Below, piece by piece: positions 45,438 through 53,792 of a stretch of 64,000 nt of DNA (within the stretch, counting starts at the first letter, position 1; each line of letters opens with the position of its first letter). Below the pieces are notes generated by a model. That model did not search any database. It saw nothing but the letters and a program-made list of their open reading frames with translations, and had not been told where the DNA came from. This DNA comes from Kaistia granuli DSM 23481 (GTDB lineage Bacteria; Pseudomonadota; Alphaproteobacteria; Rhizobiales; Kaistiaceae). Made by a program: the position numbers and the translations under genes. The stretch covers positions 124,001 through 188,000 of the forward strand of contig NZ_AQYH01000004.1 of NCBI RefSeq assembly GCF_000380505.1, in the 5' to 3' direction.

Positions 45438-47498
45438 ATGACGGCTGCCCATCTCGCCCGGCTCAACACCGACCAGCGTCGCGCCGTCGAGTTCGGCATC
45501 ACCACGCCCGAGCGCGGGCCGCTGCTCGTCATCGCGGGCGCCGGCTCCGGCAAGACCAACACGCTGGCGCACCGGGTCGCGCATCTGATCCTGAACGGCG
45601 CCGATCCGCGCCGCATCCTGCTGATGACCTTTTCGCGCCGTGCGGCGAGCGAGATGGCGCACCGGGTCGAGCGCATCGCCGCCGGCGTCCTGGGCGACAA
45701 GGGCGGCATCCTGACCGATGCGCTCGCCTGGTCCGGCACCTTCCATGGCGTCGGCGCCAAGATCCTGCGGGAATACGCGCAATGGATCGGCCTCGATCCG
45801 GCCTTCACGATCCATGACCGCGAGGATTCCGCCGACCTGATGAACCTCGTCCGGCACGAGCGGGGCCTGTCGAAGAAGGAGAGCCGGTTTCCCGCCAAGG
45901 GCACTTGCCTCGCCATCTATTCGCGCGTCGTCAATGCCGAGACGACACTCGACGAGGTACTGGTCCGGGTCTTCCCGTGGTGCGCGATGTGGAAGGACGA
46001 GCTGAAGGCGCTGTTCTCCGCCTATGTCGAGGCGAAGCAGGCGCAGAACGTGCTCGATTACGACGACCTGCTGCTCTACTGGGCCTATCTGATGGCTGAG
46101 CCGTCGATCTCGGGTGAAATCGCCGAGCGCTTCGACCATGTGCTGGTCGACGAATACCAGGACACCAACCGCCTGCAGGCCTCCGTCCTGCTCGGGCTGA
46201 AGCCTAGGGGGGACGGGCTGACGGTGGTCGGCGACGACGCGCAGTCGATCTATTCCTTCCGCGCCGCCACCGTGCGCAACATCCTCGATTTTCCCGCCCA
46301 TTTCTCGCCGCCGGCCGAGATCGTCACGCTGGAGCGCAACTACCGCTCGACCCAGCCGATCCTCGCTGCCGCCAACGGCGTCATCGGGCTGGCGACGGAA
46401 CGCTTCACCAAGAACCTCTGGACCGAGCGCGACAGTGGCGCCAAACCACAGCTCGTCACCGTGCGCGGCGAGGCCGAGCAGGCGCGCTATGTCATCGAGA
46501 CGGTGCTGGAGGCGCGCGAGCGCGGCGTCGCTTTGAAGGAGCAGGCGGTGATGTTCCGCGCCGCGCATCATTCCGGCCCGCTCGAATTCGAGCTGACCCG
46601 GCGCAACATCCCATTCGTCAAGTTCGGCGGGCTGAAATTCCTCGACGCGGCGCATGTGAAGGACCTGCTGGCGGTGCTGCGCTTCGTCGAGAACCCGCGC
46701 GATCGTGTCGCCGGTTTTCGCGTCGCGCAATTGCTGCCGGGCGTCGGGCCGGGCACGGCCGGCAAGATGCTGGACGCGATGGCGGGAGCGGTCGATCCGG
46801 TCGCGGCCTTGGCCGATTTCAAGCCGCCGCAGAAGACGGCGGCCGACTGGCCGGCCTTCGTCGCGCTGATCGACGCGCTCAAGGGGAGGGGCATGGGCTG
46901 GCCGGCCGAGATCGAGGCGGTCAGAAACTGGTACGAGCCGCATCTCGAACGCATCCACGAGGACGCGACGGTGCGGCTCGCCGATCTCGTTCAACTGGAG
47001 CAGATCGCCGGCGGCTATGCCTCGCGCGAGCGCTTCCTGACCGAGCTGACGCTCGACCCGCCCGACGCGACGAGCGGCGAGGCGGGCGTGCCGCTGCTCG
47101 ACGAGGATTATCTGATCCTCTCGACCGTGCATTCCGCCAAGGGGCAGGAATGGAAATCGGCCTTCGTGCTGAATGTCGTCGATGGCTGCATGCCGATCGA
47201 TCTCTCGACCGGCACGGCCGAGGAGATCGAGGAGGAGCGGCGGCTGCTCTATGTCGCGATGACGCGGGCGAAGGACGAATTGCACCTCGTCATGCCGCAG
47301 CGCTTCTTCGTCACCCAGCAGACGCGCGGCGGCGACCGCCACGTCTATGCGACGCGCACCCGCTTCATCCCGTCGGCGATCCTCTCCCTGTTCGAGCAGG
47401 TAATCTGGCCGCCGGTGGCGGCGGAGGCTGAGGGCGCGGCGGCAAGGCCGCGCGTGCCGGTCGACATCGCGGCGCGGATGCGCGGGATGTGGAAGTAG
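45438..47498 (+). CDS. UvrD/Rep-family ATP-dependent DNA helicase
   Basis: 686 residues from ATG 45438; a TTG at 45411 is less likely. All superfamily 1A motifs are seen: Q motif LNTDQRRAVEF, Walker A GAGSGKT (34-40), motif II LVDEYQDTNRLQ, motif III VVGDDAQSIYSFRAA, motif IV LERNYRSTQPIL, motif V TVHSAKGQEWKSAFV and motif VI ERRLLYVAMTRAKDEL. Shorter than a typical UvrD (about 720-800) and lacking the UvrB-binding tail, it is a second, UvrD-like helicase common in alphaproteobacteria. It is 3-prime to 5-prime by family. It is divergent from the polysaccharide gene and followed by composite repeats. Confidence 0.93.
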   Translation: MTAAHLARLNTDQRRAVEFGITTPERGPLLVIAGAGSGKTNTLAHRVAHLILNGADPRRILLMTFSRRAASEMAHRVERIAAGVLGDKGGILTDALAWSGTFHGVGAKILREYAQWIGLDPAFTIHDREDSADLMNLVRHERGLSKKESRFPAKGTCLAIYSRVVNAETTLDEVLVRVFPWCAMWKDELKALFSAYVEAKQAQNVLDYDDLLLYWAYLMAEPSISGEIAERFDHVLVDEYQDTNRLQASVLLGLKPRGDGLTVVGDDAQSIYSFRAATVRNILDFPAHFSPPAEIVTLERNYRSTQPILAAANGVIGLATERFTKNLWTERDSGAKPQLVTVRGEAEQARYVIETVLEARERGVALKEQAVMFRAAHHSGPLEFELTRRNIPFVKFGGLKFLDAAHVKDLLAVLRFVENPRDRVAGFRVAQLLPGVGPGTAGKMLDAMAGAVDPVAALADFKPPQKTAADWPAFVALIDALKGRGMGWPAEIEAVRNWYEPHLERIHEDATVRLADLVQLEQIAGGYASRERFLTELTLDPPDATSGEAGVPLLDEDYLILSTVHSAKGQEWKSAFVLNVVDGCMPIDLSTGTAEEIEEERRLLYVAMTRAKDELHLVMPQRFFVTQQTRGGDRHVYATRTRFIPSAILSLFEQVIWPPVAAEAEGAAARPRVPVDIAARMRGMWK

Positions 47499-47552
47499 GT
47501 TCCTTGCCCCGGCCCAGCGGGAGAGAGGGAAGACGGAGCCGCTCTCCCCTTC

Positions 47553-47703
47553 ACCTCTCCCTGAGGGAGAGGTCGGAGCGAAGCTCCGGGTGAGGGTCTA
47601 GGGAAGGATCTGGATGAAACTCTTTCTGTAGAGAGCCAAGCGTGTGAGGCCGTAAACCCTCACCCGCCGGCCTGTGGCCGTCGACCTCTCCCTCCGGGAG
47701 AGG
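47553..47703. repeat. Composite palindromic repeat (BIME-like), copy 1
   Basis: Two related units face each other. Unit A (from 47553): CCTCTCCC-TGA-GGGAGAGG (47554-47572), then GGAGC-GAA-GCTCC (47575-47587) and GGGTGAGGGT. Unit B, inverted: CCTCTCCC-TCC-GGGAGAGG (47685-47703), preceded by a GCCGGCC/GGCC hairpin and GGCCGTAAACCCTCACCC. The reverse complement of the whole array has the same order as the array at 53613-53732. A further CCCTCTCCCGC-type hairpin follows at about 47736-47770. The 47499-47784 gap has no gene. Confidence 0.85.
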
Positions 47704-47784
47704 TGAAGGACAGAGCCGCGCGGATGCCGCCAGTTCCCTCTCCCGCTGGGGGGAGAGGTTGGGGTGAGGGCTTTCATCCAGCCC

Positions 47785-48156
47785 TCACTCGTCCTGCAGG
47801 CAGACGCGCAGGCGGTGGCCATCGGGGTCGAGGGCGACGAAGGTCGGGCCGAAATCCAGCACCGTCAGCTCCTGCGCGATTCTGAGCCCGCGCGCCTGCC
47901 AGTCGGCATAGAGCGCGTCGATCTTCGGTTTGCCCTCGACCATGAAGACGATCTCGCCCTGCGCGCCGCCGGTACCGCTGGTGGCCGGCTTGACGGTGCT
48001 GCGGGCCCAGAGGCCGAGCGTCATGCCGCCATCGAGCGGCACGGTGGCGAAGTTCGCGGAATGGCCTGTGCCCTCGCGGCCGACCAGGTCGCCATAGAAG
48101 GCGGCGCTGGCGGCGGTGTCTTCGACATAGAGCAGGATCATGTTGGGGTTGGTCAT
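47785..48156 (-). CDS. VOC-superfamily (glyoxalase/PhnB-like) protein
   Basis: 123 residues forming one vicinal-oxygen-chelate domain: MILLYVEDTAASAAFYGDLV start, MTLGLWARSTVKPA middle, and FGPTFVALDPDGHRLRVCLQD with the terminal metal-ligand-like region. Such small proteins may be drug-binding, glyoxalase-like or unassigned; metal ligands cannot be confirmed from sequence alone. It starts 51 bases downstream of the WYL regulator on the same strand, so it is probably its target. Confidence 0.88.
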   Translation of the reverse strand: MTNPNMILLYVEDTAASAAFYGDLVGREGTGHSANFATVPLDGGMTLGLWARSTVKPATSGTGGAQGEIVFMVEGKPKIDALYADWQARGLRIAQELTVLDFGPTFVALDPDGHRLRVCLQDE

Positions 48157-48207
48157 GGTGTTGCCTCCGTTGTGGATGGAGGCAGGTTAGGCGCTCCTGC
48201 TGTCAGT

Positions 48208-48906
48208 TTATGGCAGCAGCGTCGGATGGCTGATGCCCTCGGCGATCTTCCAGTCCTTCAGAAGCGCCTGTCGCCGGCGTGGATAGCGCGTCTCCGTCAC
48301 CACGAGGTCGGCGATCCGCTCGGTGCGGAAATGGCGAAAATCCTGCCGCGTCTCGCACCAGGCGACGAGCATGCGCACCTTTTCGAAGAAGCCGAGCGCG
48401 AACGGCCAGACCGTTCGCTCAGAGGCGGCGCCGGCCGCATCCGTATAGGCGAAGGAAAGCTTGCGCTCCCGGCGGATCGCGGCCCGGATAAGCGCGAGGT
48501 CGACGCCGGGCGTCTCGGTGGAACTGGTCCCGACCAGCAAGGTCGAACTGTCGAGATCCTCGCGCAGATCCGGAGGCAGCACGGCGGCGATCTTGGCGAG
48601 CGCGTTGCCGGCCGCCAGCGCCAGCCGGGGATCGGCGCGCTTGGAGACCCAGCGCGAGCCGAGCACCATCGCCTCGATCTCGTCCTCGGAGAACATCAGC
48701 GGCGGCAGCATGAAGCCCGGCTTCAGGACATAGCCGATGCCGGCTTCGCCCTCGATCGAGGCGCCCTGCGCCTGCAGCGTGGCGATGTCGCGATAGAGCG
48801 TGCGGATACTGACGCCGAGCTCGTCCGCCAGCACATGCCCGCTCACCGGCCGACGGTGGCGGCGCAGGATCTGGATCAGGTCGAGCAGGCGCTGCGAGCG
48901 TGACAT
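48208..48906 (-). CDS. YafY-type HTH/WYL-domain transcriptional regulator
   Basis: 232 residues from ATG 48906 (MSRSQRLL); an upstream GTG (48936) is an alternative. A DeoR-like winged helix (SQRLLDLIQILRRHRRPVSG, then LADELGVSIRTLYRDIATL) precedes a WYL effector domain (RKLSFAYTDAAG, VWPFALGFFEKVRMLVAWCE) and a C-terminal WCX-like part. The family senses varied ligands, including nucleic acids or small molecules. It forms a pair with the VOC gene 51 bases downstream. Confidence 0.9.
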   Translation of the reverse strand: MSRSQRLLDLIQILRRHRRPVSGHVLADELGVSIRTLYRDIATLQAQGASIEGEAGIGYVLKPGFMLPPLMFSEDEIEAMVLGSRWVSKRADPRLALAAGNALAKIAAVLPPDLREDLDSSTLLVGTSSTETPGVDLALIRAAIRRERKLSFAYTDAAGAASERTVWPFALGFFEKVRMLVAWCETRQDFRHFRTERIADLVVTETRYPRRRQALLKDWKIAEGISHPTLLP

Positions 48907-48966
48907 GGGCGATCCCTTCTCGCGCCATGGTGCCACAAATTGGCAGCATCGGCGCGAGAGAAGATC

Positions 48967-50802
48967 CTACGCCGCCTCCTCGGCCAGGAAGCCGCCCGAC
49001 TGACGTCGCCAGAGCGAGGCATAGTGGCCGTCGAGCGCCAGCAGTTCCTCATGCGTGCCGCTTTCGATGATGCGGCCCTTGTCGAGGATGATCAGCCGGT
49101 CCATGCGCGCGATGGTCGAGAGCCGGTGGGCGATCGCGATCACCGTCTTGTCGGCCATCAGGCTCTCGAACTGCTCCTGGATCGCCGCCTCGACCTCGGA
49201 ATCGAGCGCCGAGGTCGCCTCGTCGAGGATCAGGATCGGCGCGTTCTTCAGGATCACGCGGGCGATCGCGATGCGTTGGCGCTGGCCGCCGGAGAGCTTG
49301 ATGCCGCGCTCGCCGACATGCGCCTCGTAGCCGGTGCGGCCGCGCCAGTCTTCCAGATCGCCGATGAACTCGTGCGCATGCGCGCGCCGCGCCGCCTCCT
49401 CGACGCCGTTCAGCGTCACATGCGACTGACCATAGCGGATGTTGTCGAGGATCGAGCGGTGCAGGAGCGAGGTATCCTGGGTAACGACCGAGATCTGCTC
49501 GCGCAGGCTCTCCTGCGTCACGGTGGCGATGTCCTGGCCGTCGACCAGGATACGGCCGCCCTCGAGGTCGAAGAAGCGCAGCAGCAAATTGACCAGCGTC
49601 GACTTGCCGGCGCCGGAGCGGCCGACCAGGCCGATCTTCTCGCCGGGTTTGATGGTGAGCGACAGCTCGTCGATGATGCCGCCGGAGCGGCCATAATTGA
49701 AGTTGACGCGGTCGAAGACGATGCCGCCCTTGGCGACCTTCAGCTGCTCGGCGCCGGGCCGGTCGGTCAGCCGCAGCGGACTGGCGATCGACATCATGCC
49801 TTCCTGCACGGCGCCGATATTCTCGAAGATCGCGGTCACCTGCTGGGCGACGAAGCCGGCGATGTTGGCGATCTGCCAGGTCAAGGGCAGCACCATGGCG
49901 ACGACGCCGACCTCGATCAGCCCGAACGACCAGAGGCGGACGGCGATGGCGCCGGTCGAGACGACCAGGATGGCGTTGTTGAGCGCCAGCGCCAGGCCGA
50001 ACAGGGTGATCAGCCGCAGCTGGCCGCGAAAGACGCTGGTGTGATAGTCGACCGCCTCGCGGACGTAATCGTCCTCCTCGCGGGCGCGGCCGAACAGCTT
50101 GACCGTGATGATGTTGGTGTAGCTGTCGACGATGCGGCCGGTGATCAGCGAGCGCGCCTCCGACATCTCGACCGAGCGGCCCTTCAGCCGCGGCACGAAG
50201 ATGCGGAGCAGCGTCGCGTAGCAGACGAACCAGACCAGCGTCGGCAGCATCAGCCAGAAATTGTTGTGGCCGAGCAGGACGAGCGCGCTGGTGCCGTAGA
50301 CGGCGATGTACCAGACCGCGTTGATCGACGAGACGGCGCTGTCGCGCACCGAGACGCCGGTCTGCATGACGCGGGTGGCGATGCGGCCGGCGAAATCATG
50401 CTGGAAGAAAGACCAGCTCTGCCGCACGACGTGCCAGTGGCTCTGCCAGCGGATCAGGTTGGTGAAGCCCGACGCGATGATCTGGTTGGTGATCAGGTTC
50501 TGCACGAAGATCGCGGCCGGGCGCACCATCAGCATGAACAGCGCCATGCCGACGAGGATGTGCCAATGGTCTCGGAGGAGCGCTTGCGGCGAGGTCTGGC
50601 TGAGCAGCGTGACAAGGCGGCCGATGAAGAACGGAATGGCGGCGTCGAGCAGCGCCACCGTCAGCCCCGCCATCAGGAGGGCCGCGAAATACCAGCGCAC
50701 CTGGCGGATGAAGAACCAGTAGAAGGCGGCGAGCGTGTCGGGCGGTTCGCCGGGCATGCCACGGGCGGTGGCCGGAATCCGTTCTTCGAAATAGCGGAAC
50801 AT
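48967..50802 (-). CDS. ABC exporter, fused membrane and ATPase domains (MsbA-like)
   Basis: 611 residues. Six hydrophobic segments (about 35-310) are followed by a nucleotide-binding domain: Walker A GLVGRSGAGKSTLVNLLLRF, Q-loop VTQDTSLL, signature KLSGGQRQRIAIARV, Walker B ILILDEATSALD and the switch histidine in AIAHRLSTI. This is a half-transporter that dimerises to export lipids, drugs or polysaccharide precursors. The gene stands alone on the minus strand, divergent from the SOS cassette, and its substrate is not indicated by its neighbours. Confidence 0.93.
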   Translation of the reverse strand: MFRYFEERIPATARGMPGEPPDTLAAFYWFFIRQVRWYFAALLMAGLTVALLDAAIPFFIGRLVTLLSQTSPQALLRDHWHILVGMALFMLMVRPAAIFVQNLITNQIIASGFTNLIRWQSHWHVVRQSWSFFQHDFAGRIATRVMQTGVSVRDSAVSSINAVWYIAVYGTSALVLLGHNNFWLMLPTLVWFVCYATLLRIFVPRLKGRSVEMSEARSLITGRIVDSYTNIITVKLFGRAREEDDYVREAVDYHTSVFRGQLRLITLFGLALALNNAILVVSTGAIAVRLWSFGLIEVGVVAMVLPLTWQIANIAGFVAQQVTAIFENIGAVQEGMMSIASPLRLTDRPGAEQLKVAKGGIVFDRVNFNYGRSGGIIDELSLTIKPGEKIGLVGRSGAGKSTLVNLLLRFFDLEGGRILVDGQDIATVTQESLREQISVVTQDTSLLHRSILDNIRYGQSHVTLNGVEEAARRAHAHEFIGDLEDWRGRTGYEAHVGERGIKLSGGQRQRIAIARVILKNAPILILDEATSALDSEVEAAIQEQFESLMADKTVIAIAHRLSTIARMDRLIILDKGRIIESGTHEELLALDGHYASLWRRQSGGFLAEEAA

Positions 50803-51071
50803 GATTGTCTCGACGGCAGGCGGGGTGAGCGCGAAGGAAGCGAACGTCGCGGCGCGGGGAGCGGGGCGATGAACGCGTCCGGGCTTCGATGCGCCCGGGC
50901 GTCGTCGAGGAGGAAGGTTAGCCCGCTTCGTGGTGATTCTTAAGCGGCTTCACGGGCTTTTTTGGCGGGCGCGGCGAAAAGTTCCGCATCGGCAGGAACT
51001 GCCGGGGATTGTGGAGGGCGGAACGCTCGCTTCCTCCTCGATTGACTCTTGCCCGGTTTGGAGTCGTATTA

Positions 51072-51086
51072 GAACAAATAGAGAAC
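51072..51086. promoter_or_regulatory. LexA (SOS) box of the imu operon
   Basis: GAAC (51072-51075), seven bases, GAAC (51083-51086) is an exact match to the alphaproteobacterial LexA site, a direct repeat. It lies 32 bases before the imuA ATG, in the only AT-rich part of the spacer, overlapping the expected promoter. Confidence 0.9.
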
Positions 51087-51117
51087 ATTGGCGTGGATCG
51101 GGCAAGAACGGACAACG

Positions 51118-51927
51118 ATGAGCACCGCGAAGGCGACCCTTTCCGCATTGCGGCAGCGCATTGCGACGATCGAGGCGACGGCCGGAACGCCAGGCGTCGC
51201 CTCGTCGCGGTCGCGCATCGAAATCGATCGAGATTGCGTCGACGCGGCGCTGGGCGGCGGGCTGGCGCGCGGCGCGCTGCATGAGATCCACGCCGCCACC
51301 GGGGCCGACAACATCGCCGCGAGCGGTTTCTCGCTGGCGCTGGCCGTCGCCGCCGCGCCGGCCGGCAAGCCGGTCGTCTGGGTCCGGCAGGATTATGCCG
51401 CGCGGGAGGGCGGCGGCCTCGATGGCGACGGCCTCGCCGCGCTCGGGCTCGATCCGGCGGCGCTGATCCTGGTCCGCCTGCGCGATCCGCTTGCCGTGCT
51501 GCGCGCCGGCGGCGAGGCAGCCCGCTGTGCAGCCCTCGGCGCTGTCCTGGTCGAGCCCTGGGGCGAGCCGAAGGCGCTCGACCTGACGGTGCAGCGCCGC
51601 TTCCAGCTCGCCGCCGAGGCGTCGGGCGTGACGGTCCTGCTGCTCCGGCCGGGCGCGCGGCCGATGCCCGGCGGGGCGGAGACGCGCTGGCAGGTCGCCG
51701 CCGGCCCGGCCGCGCCGATGGCCATGAACGCGCCCGGCCATCCGACCTTCGACCTGACCCTGTTGCGCCATCGCCACGGCCCCCCCGGCGGTCCGTGGCG
51801 GCTGGAGTGGAACCGCGATGAAAAGCTCTTCAAACCCCCGGCGCTATTGCGCGATCCGGCTGCCGTTCCTCGCCTCGAACCGGCTGCGCCGCCGGCCGAA
51901 CGCACCGCATTCCGGCTTGCCGGCTGA
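51118..51927 (+). CDS. imuA: ImuA, SOS mutasome component
   Basis: 269 residues from ATG 51118 (MSTAKATL). The protein is a RecA/SulA-like fold without a full Walker A; characteristic stretches are ALHEIHAATGADNIAASGF, VVWVRQDYAAREGGGL and TFDLTLLRHRHGPPGGPWRL, followed by WNRD. ImuA works with ImuB and the DnaE2 polymerase in damage-induced mutagenesis. A LexA box is 32 bases upstream. Its 3-prime end overlaps imuB by 110 bases in another frame. Confidence 0.93.
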   Translation: MSTAKATLSALRQRIATIEATAGTPGVASSRSRIEIDRDCVDAALGGGLARGALHEIHAATGADNIAASGFSLALAVAAAPAGKPVVWVRQDYAAREGGGLDGDGLAALGLDPAALILVRLRDPLAVLRAGGEAARCAALGAVLVEPWGEPKALDLTVQRRFQLAAEASGVTVLLLRPGARPMPGGAETRWQVAAGPAAPMAMNAPGHPTFDLTLLRHRHGPPGGPWRLEWNRDEKLFKPPALLRDPAAVPRLEPAAPPAERTAFRLAG

Positions 51928-53380
51928 GGCGCCGCTCGTCATCGTCGAGAAGGCGAAGGGCGCGATTGCGATCGCCGCCCCCGACGCGGCGGCGATCGAT
52001 CTCGGCCTCGCGCCGGGCCTGTCGCTCGCCGAGGCGCGGGCGCGGCTCTCCGATCTCGTCGTCGCCGAGCATGATCCCGCCGCCGACGACGCGCTGGTGG
52101 AGGCGATCGCCGACTGGTGCGATCGCTACACGCCGCTCGTCGCCCGCCATGGCGCGCGCGGCCTGATGCTCGACATCACCGGCGTCGCCCATCTCTTCAA
52201 GGGCGAGGCGGCGCTGCTCGACGATCTCCTGACCCGCCTGGACGGGCTCGGCCTCACCGCCTTCGGGGCGATCGCCGGCGCGCCGGCGACGGCGCGGGCG
52301 CTCGCCCGTTCGCCGCGCCGGATCGTGGTCGAGCCGGGCTGCGAGGCGTCGGCCGTGCGGCCGCTGCCGATATCAGCGCTCGGGCTTGACCCGGTCCGGC
52401 TGCAAGCGCTGGCCCGCGCCGGGCTGAAGACGGTCGGCGACCTGATCGATAGGCCGCGCAGCCCCCTTGCCGCCCGCTTCGGCGCCGATTGCGTCGAGCG
52501 GCTGGAGCGGCTTGCCGGAATCTTAGAGCATCCGATCTCGCCGCGCCGGCCGGTGCCGGCAGCACTCGCCGAGCGCATCTTCTTCCAGCCGATCGCGCAT
52601 GAAGACGACATCGCGGCGACGCTCGCCCGCCTCGCCGCCGACGTCGCGTCGCTGCTCGAGACGCGCGGCGAGGGCGGGCGTTCCTTCGAGGCGAGCTTCT
52701 ACCGCGTCGACGGCGACGTCCGCCGCATCACGGTCGCCACCGCCCGCCCGAACCGGGCGCCAAAGGCGATCGCCCGACTGTTTCACGAGAAACTGGATGC
52801 GCTTTCCGTTCCGCTCGATGCCGGCTTCGGCTTCGACCTGATCCGCCTCGGCGCCTTCCGCACCGAGCCCTTCGTCGCCGCGCAGGCGAGCCTCGACGGC
52901 CACGCGCTCGATGACGAGGCGGTCGCCGATCTGGTCGACCGGCTCGGCGCCCGCTTCGGGCCGGAGCGCGTGCTTGGCTTCGTGCCCGAGGACACGCACA
53001 TCCCTGAGCGGCGGACGCGCATGGTCCCCGTCTTCACGCTCGGCGAGGAGGGCAAGGCGCAGTGGGGCGAGCTGCCGGCGACGGGCGAGCCGCCGCTCCG
53101 GCCCTTGAGCCTGTTCGACCCGCCCGAGCCGGTCGAGGCGCTGGGCGAGGTGCCGGACGGCCCGCCGCTCTCCTTCCGCTGGCGCCGCGTGCTGCACCAG
53201 GTGGCCCGCGCCGAGGGGCCGGAACGGATCGCGCCGGAATGGTGGCGCGACGGTGGCCCCGATCGCGATTATTTCCGCGTCGAGGACCGCAAGGGCGCTC
53301 GCTTCTGGCTCTATCGCGAGGGGGGTTACGCCGCCGACCGGCCGCAGCCGCGCTGGTTTTTGCATGGACTGTTCGCATGA
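51818..53380 (+). CDS. imuB: ImuB, inactive Y-family polymerase-like mutasome protein
   Basis: 520 residues. The N-terminus (YCAIRLPFLASNRLRRR) matches the usual ImuB start, so the 110-base overlap with imuA is real; a GGAGTGG motif precedes the ATG. The Y-family fold is recognisable (GLMLDITGVAHLFKGE, GAPATARALARSP), but the acidic SxDE-type catalytic centre is replaced by DITGV, in line with ImuB being non-catalytic. A likely beta-clamp motif PLSLF lies near residue 430. The C-terminus RDYFRVEDRKGARFWLYREG is conserved in ImuB and binds partners. Confidence 0.93.
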   Translation: MKSSSNPRRYCAIRLPFLASNRLRRRPNAPHSGLPAEAPLVIVEKAKGAIAIAAPDAAAIDLGLAPGLSLAEARARLSDLVVAEHDPAADDALVEAIADWCDRYTPLVARHGARGLMLDITGVAHLFKGEAALLDDLLTRLDGLGLTAFGAIAGAPATARALARSPRRIVVEPGCEASAVRPLPISALGLDPVRLQALARAGLKTVGDLIDRPRSPLAARFGADCVERLERLAGILEHPISPRRPVPAALAERIFFQPIAHEDDIAATLARLAADVASLLETRGEGGRSFEASFYRVDGDVRRITVATARPNRAPKAIARLFHEKLDALSVPLDAGFGFDLIRLGAFRTEPFVAAQASLDGHALDDEAVADLVDRLGARFGPERVLGFVPEDTHIPERRTRMVPVFTLGEEGKAQWGELPATGEPPLRPLSLFDPPEPVEALGEVPDGPPLSFRWRRVLHQVARAEGPERIAPEWWRDGGPDRDYFRVEDRKGARFWLYREGGYAADRPQPRWFLHGLFA

Positions 53381-53792
53381 GAACCCGAGCACCGCACGCA
53401 CTGGCGTCATGCCGGCGAAGGCCGGGATCCATCGGCTGGCGATCATACGGTTGGGACGGTGTTCATGGGCCCCGGCCTTCGCCGGGGCGACGAGCCCGTG
53501 GGACAGGCGCGCTCCCTCTTCTGCTTGCGGGAGAGGGTTGGGGTGAGGGGCTATCAGCCTGCTCCATCATCCTGAGTGTCTGGCCCGTAATGCGGGGCGC
53601 GCGCTTCCTTCACCTCTCCCTGAGGGAGAGGTCGACGGCCGAAGGCCGGCGGGTGAGGGTTTACGGCCTCGCGGACAAGTTCCCTAACCCCTCACCCGGA
53701 GCTTTGCTCCGAGTTCTCCCTCAGGGAGAGGTGAGGGGAAAGCGCGGATCGAGCGAGGCTTCAGCCATTCCGCCATCGCTCCGTCGAAGCCC
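53381..53792. other. 412-base repeat-rich spacer between imuB and dnaE2
   Basis: This gap has no gene. It is built from repeat elements: a 15-bp inverted repeat CCGGCGAAGGCCGGG / CCCGGCCTTCGCCGG (53412-53426 and 53471-53485), a GCGGGAGAGGG-GTGAGGGG element (about 53513-53550) and the composite repeat 53613-53732. imuB and dnaE2 are often nearly adjacent, so the spacer looks like an accumulation of mobile palindromes. I saw no second LexA box here. Confidence 0.75.
53613..53732. repeat. Composite palindromic repeat (BIME-like), copy 2
   Basis: CCTCTCCC-TGA-GGGAGAGG (53613-53631) is followed by a GGCC/GGCCGGC hairpin and GGGTGAGGGTTTACGGCCTC. A second, inverted unit follows with CTCACCC, GGAGC-TTT-GCTCC and CTCCC-TCA-GGGAG, ending near 53732. 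The order of the two unit types is the reverse complement of that at 47553-47703, and the GCCGGC units share about 47 nearly identical bases. Confidence 0.85.

Noticed and set aside
47553-47770. CRISPR-like series of short repeats
   Set aside because: Units are palindromic, alternate in orientation and have irregular spacing. No cas genes are near, so these are REP/BIME-type elements.
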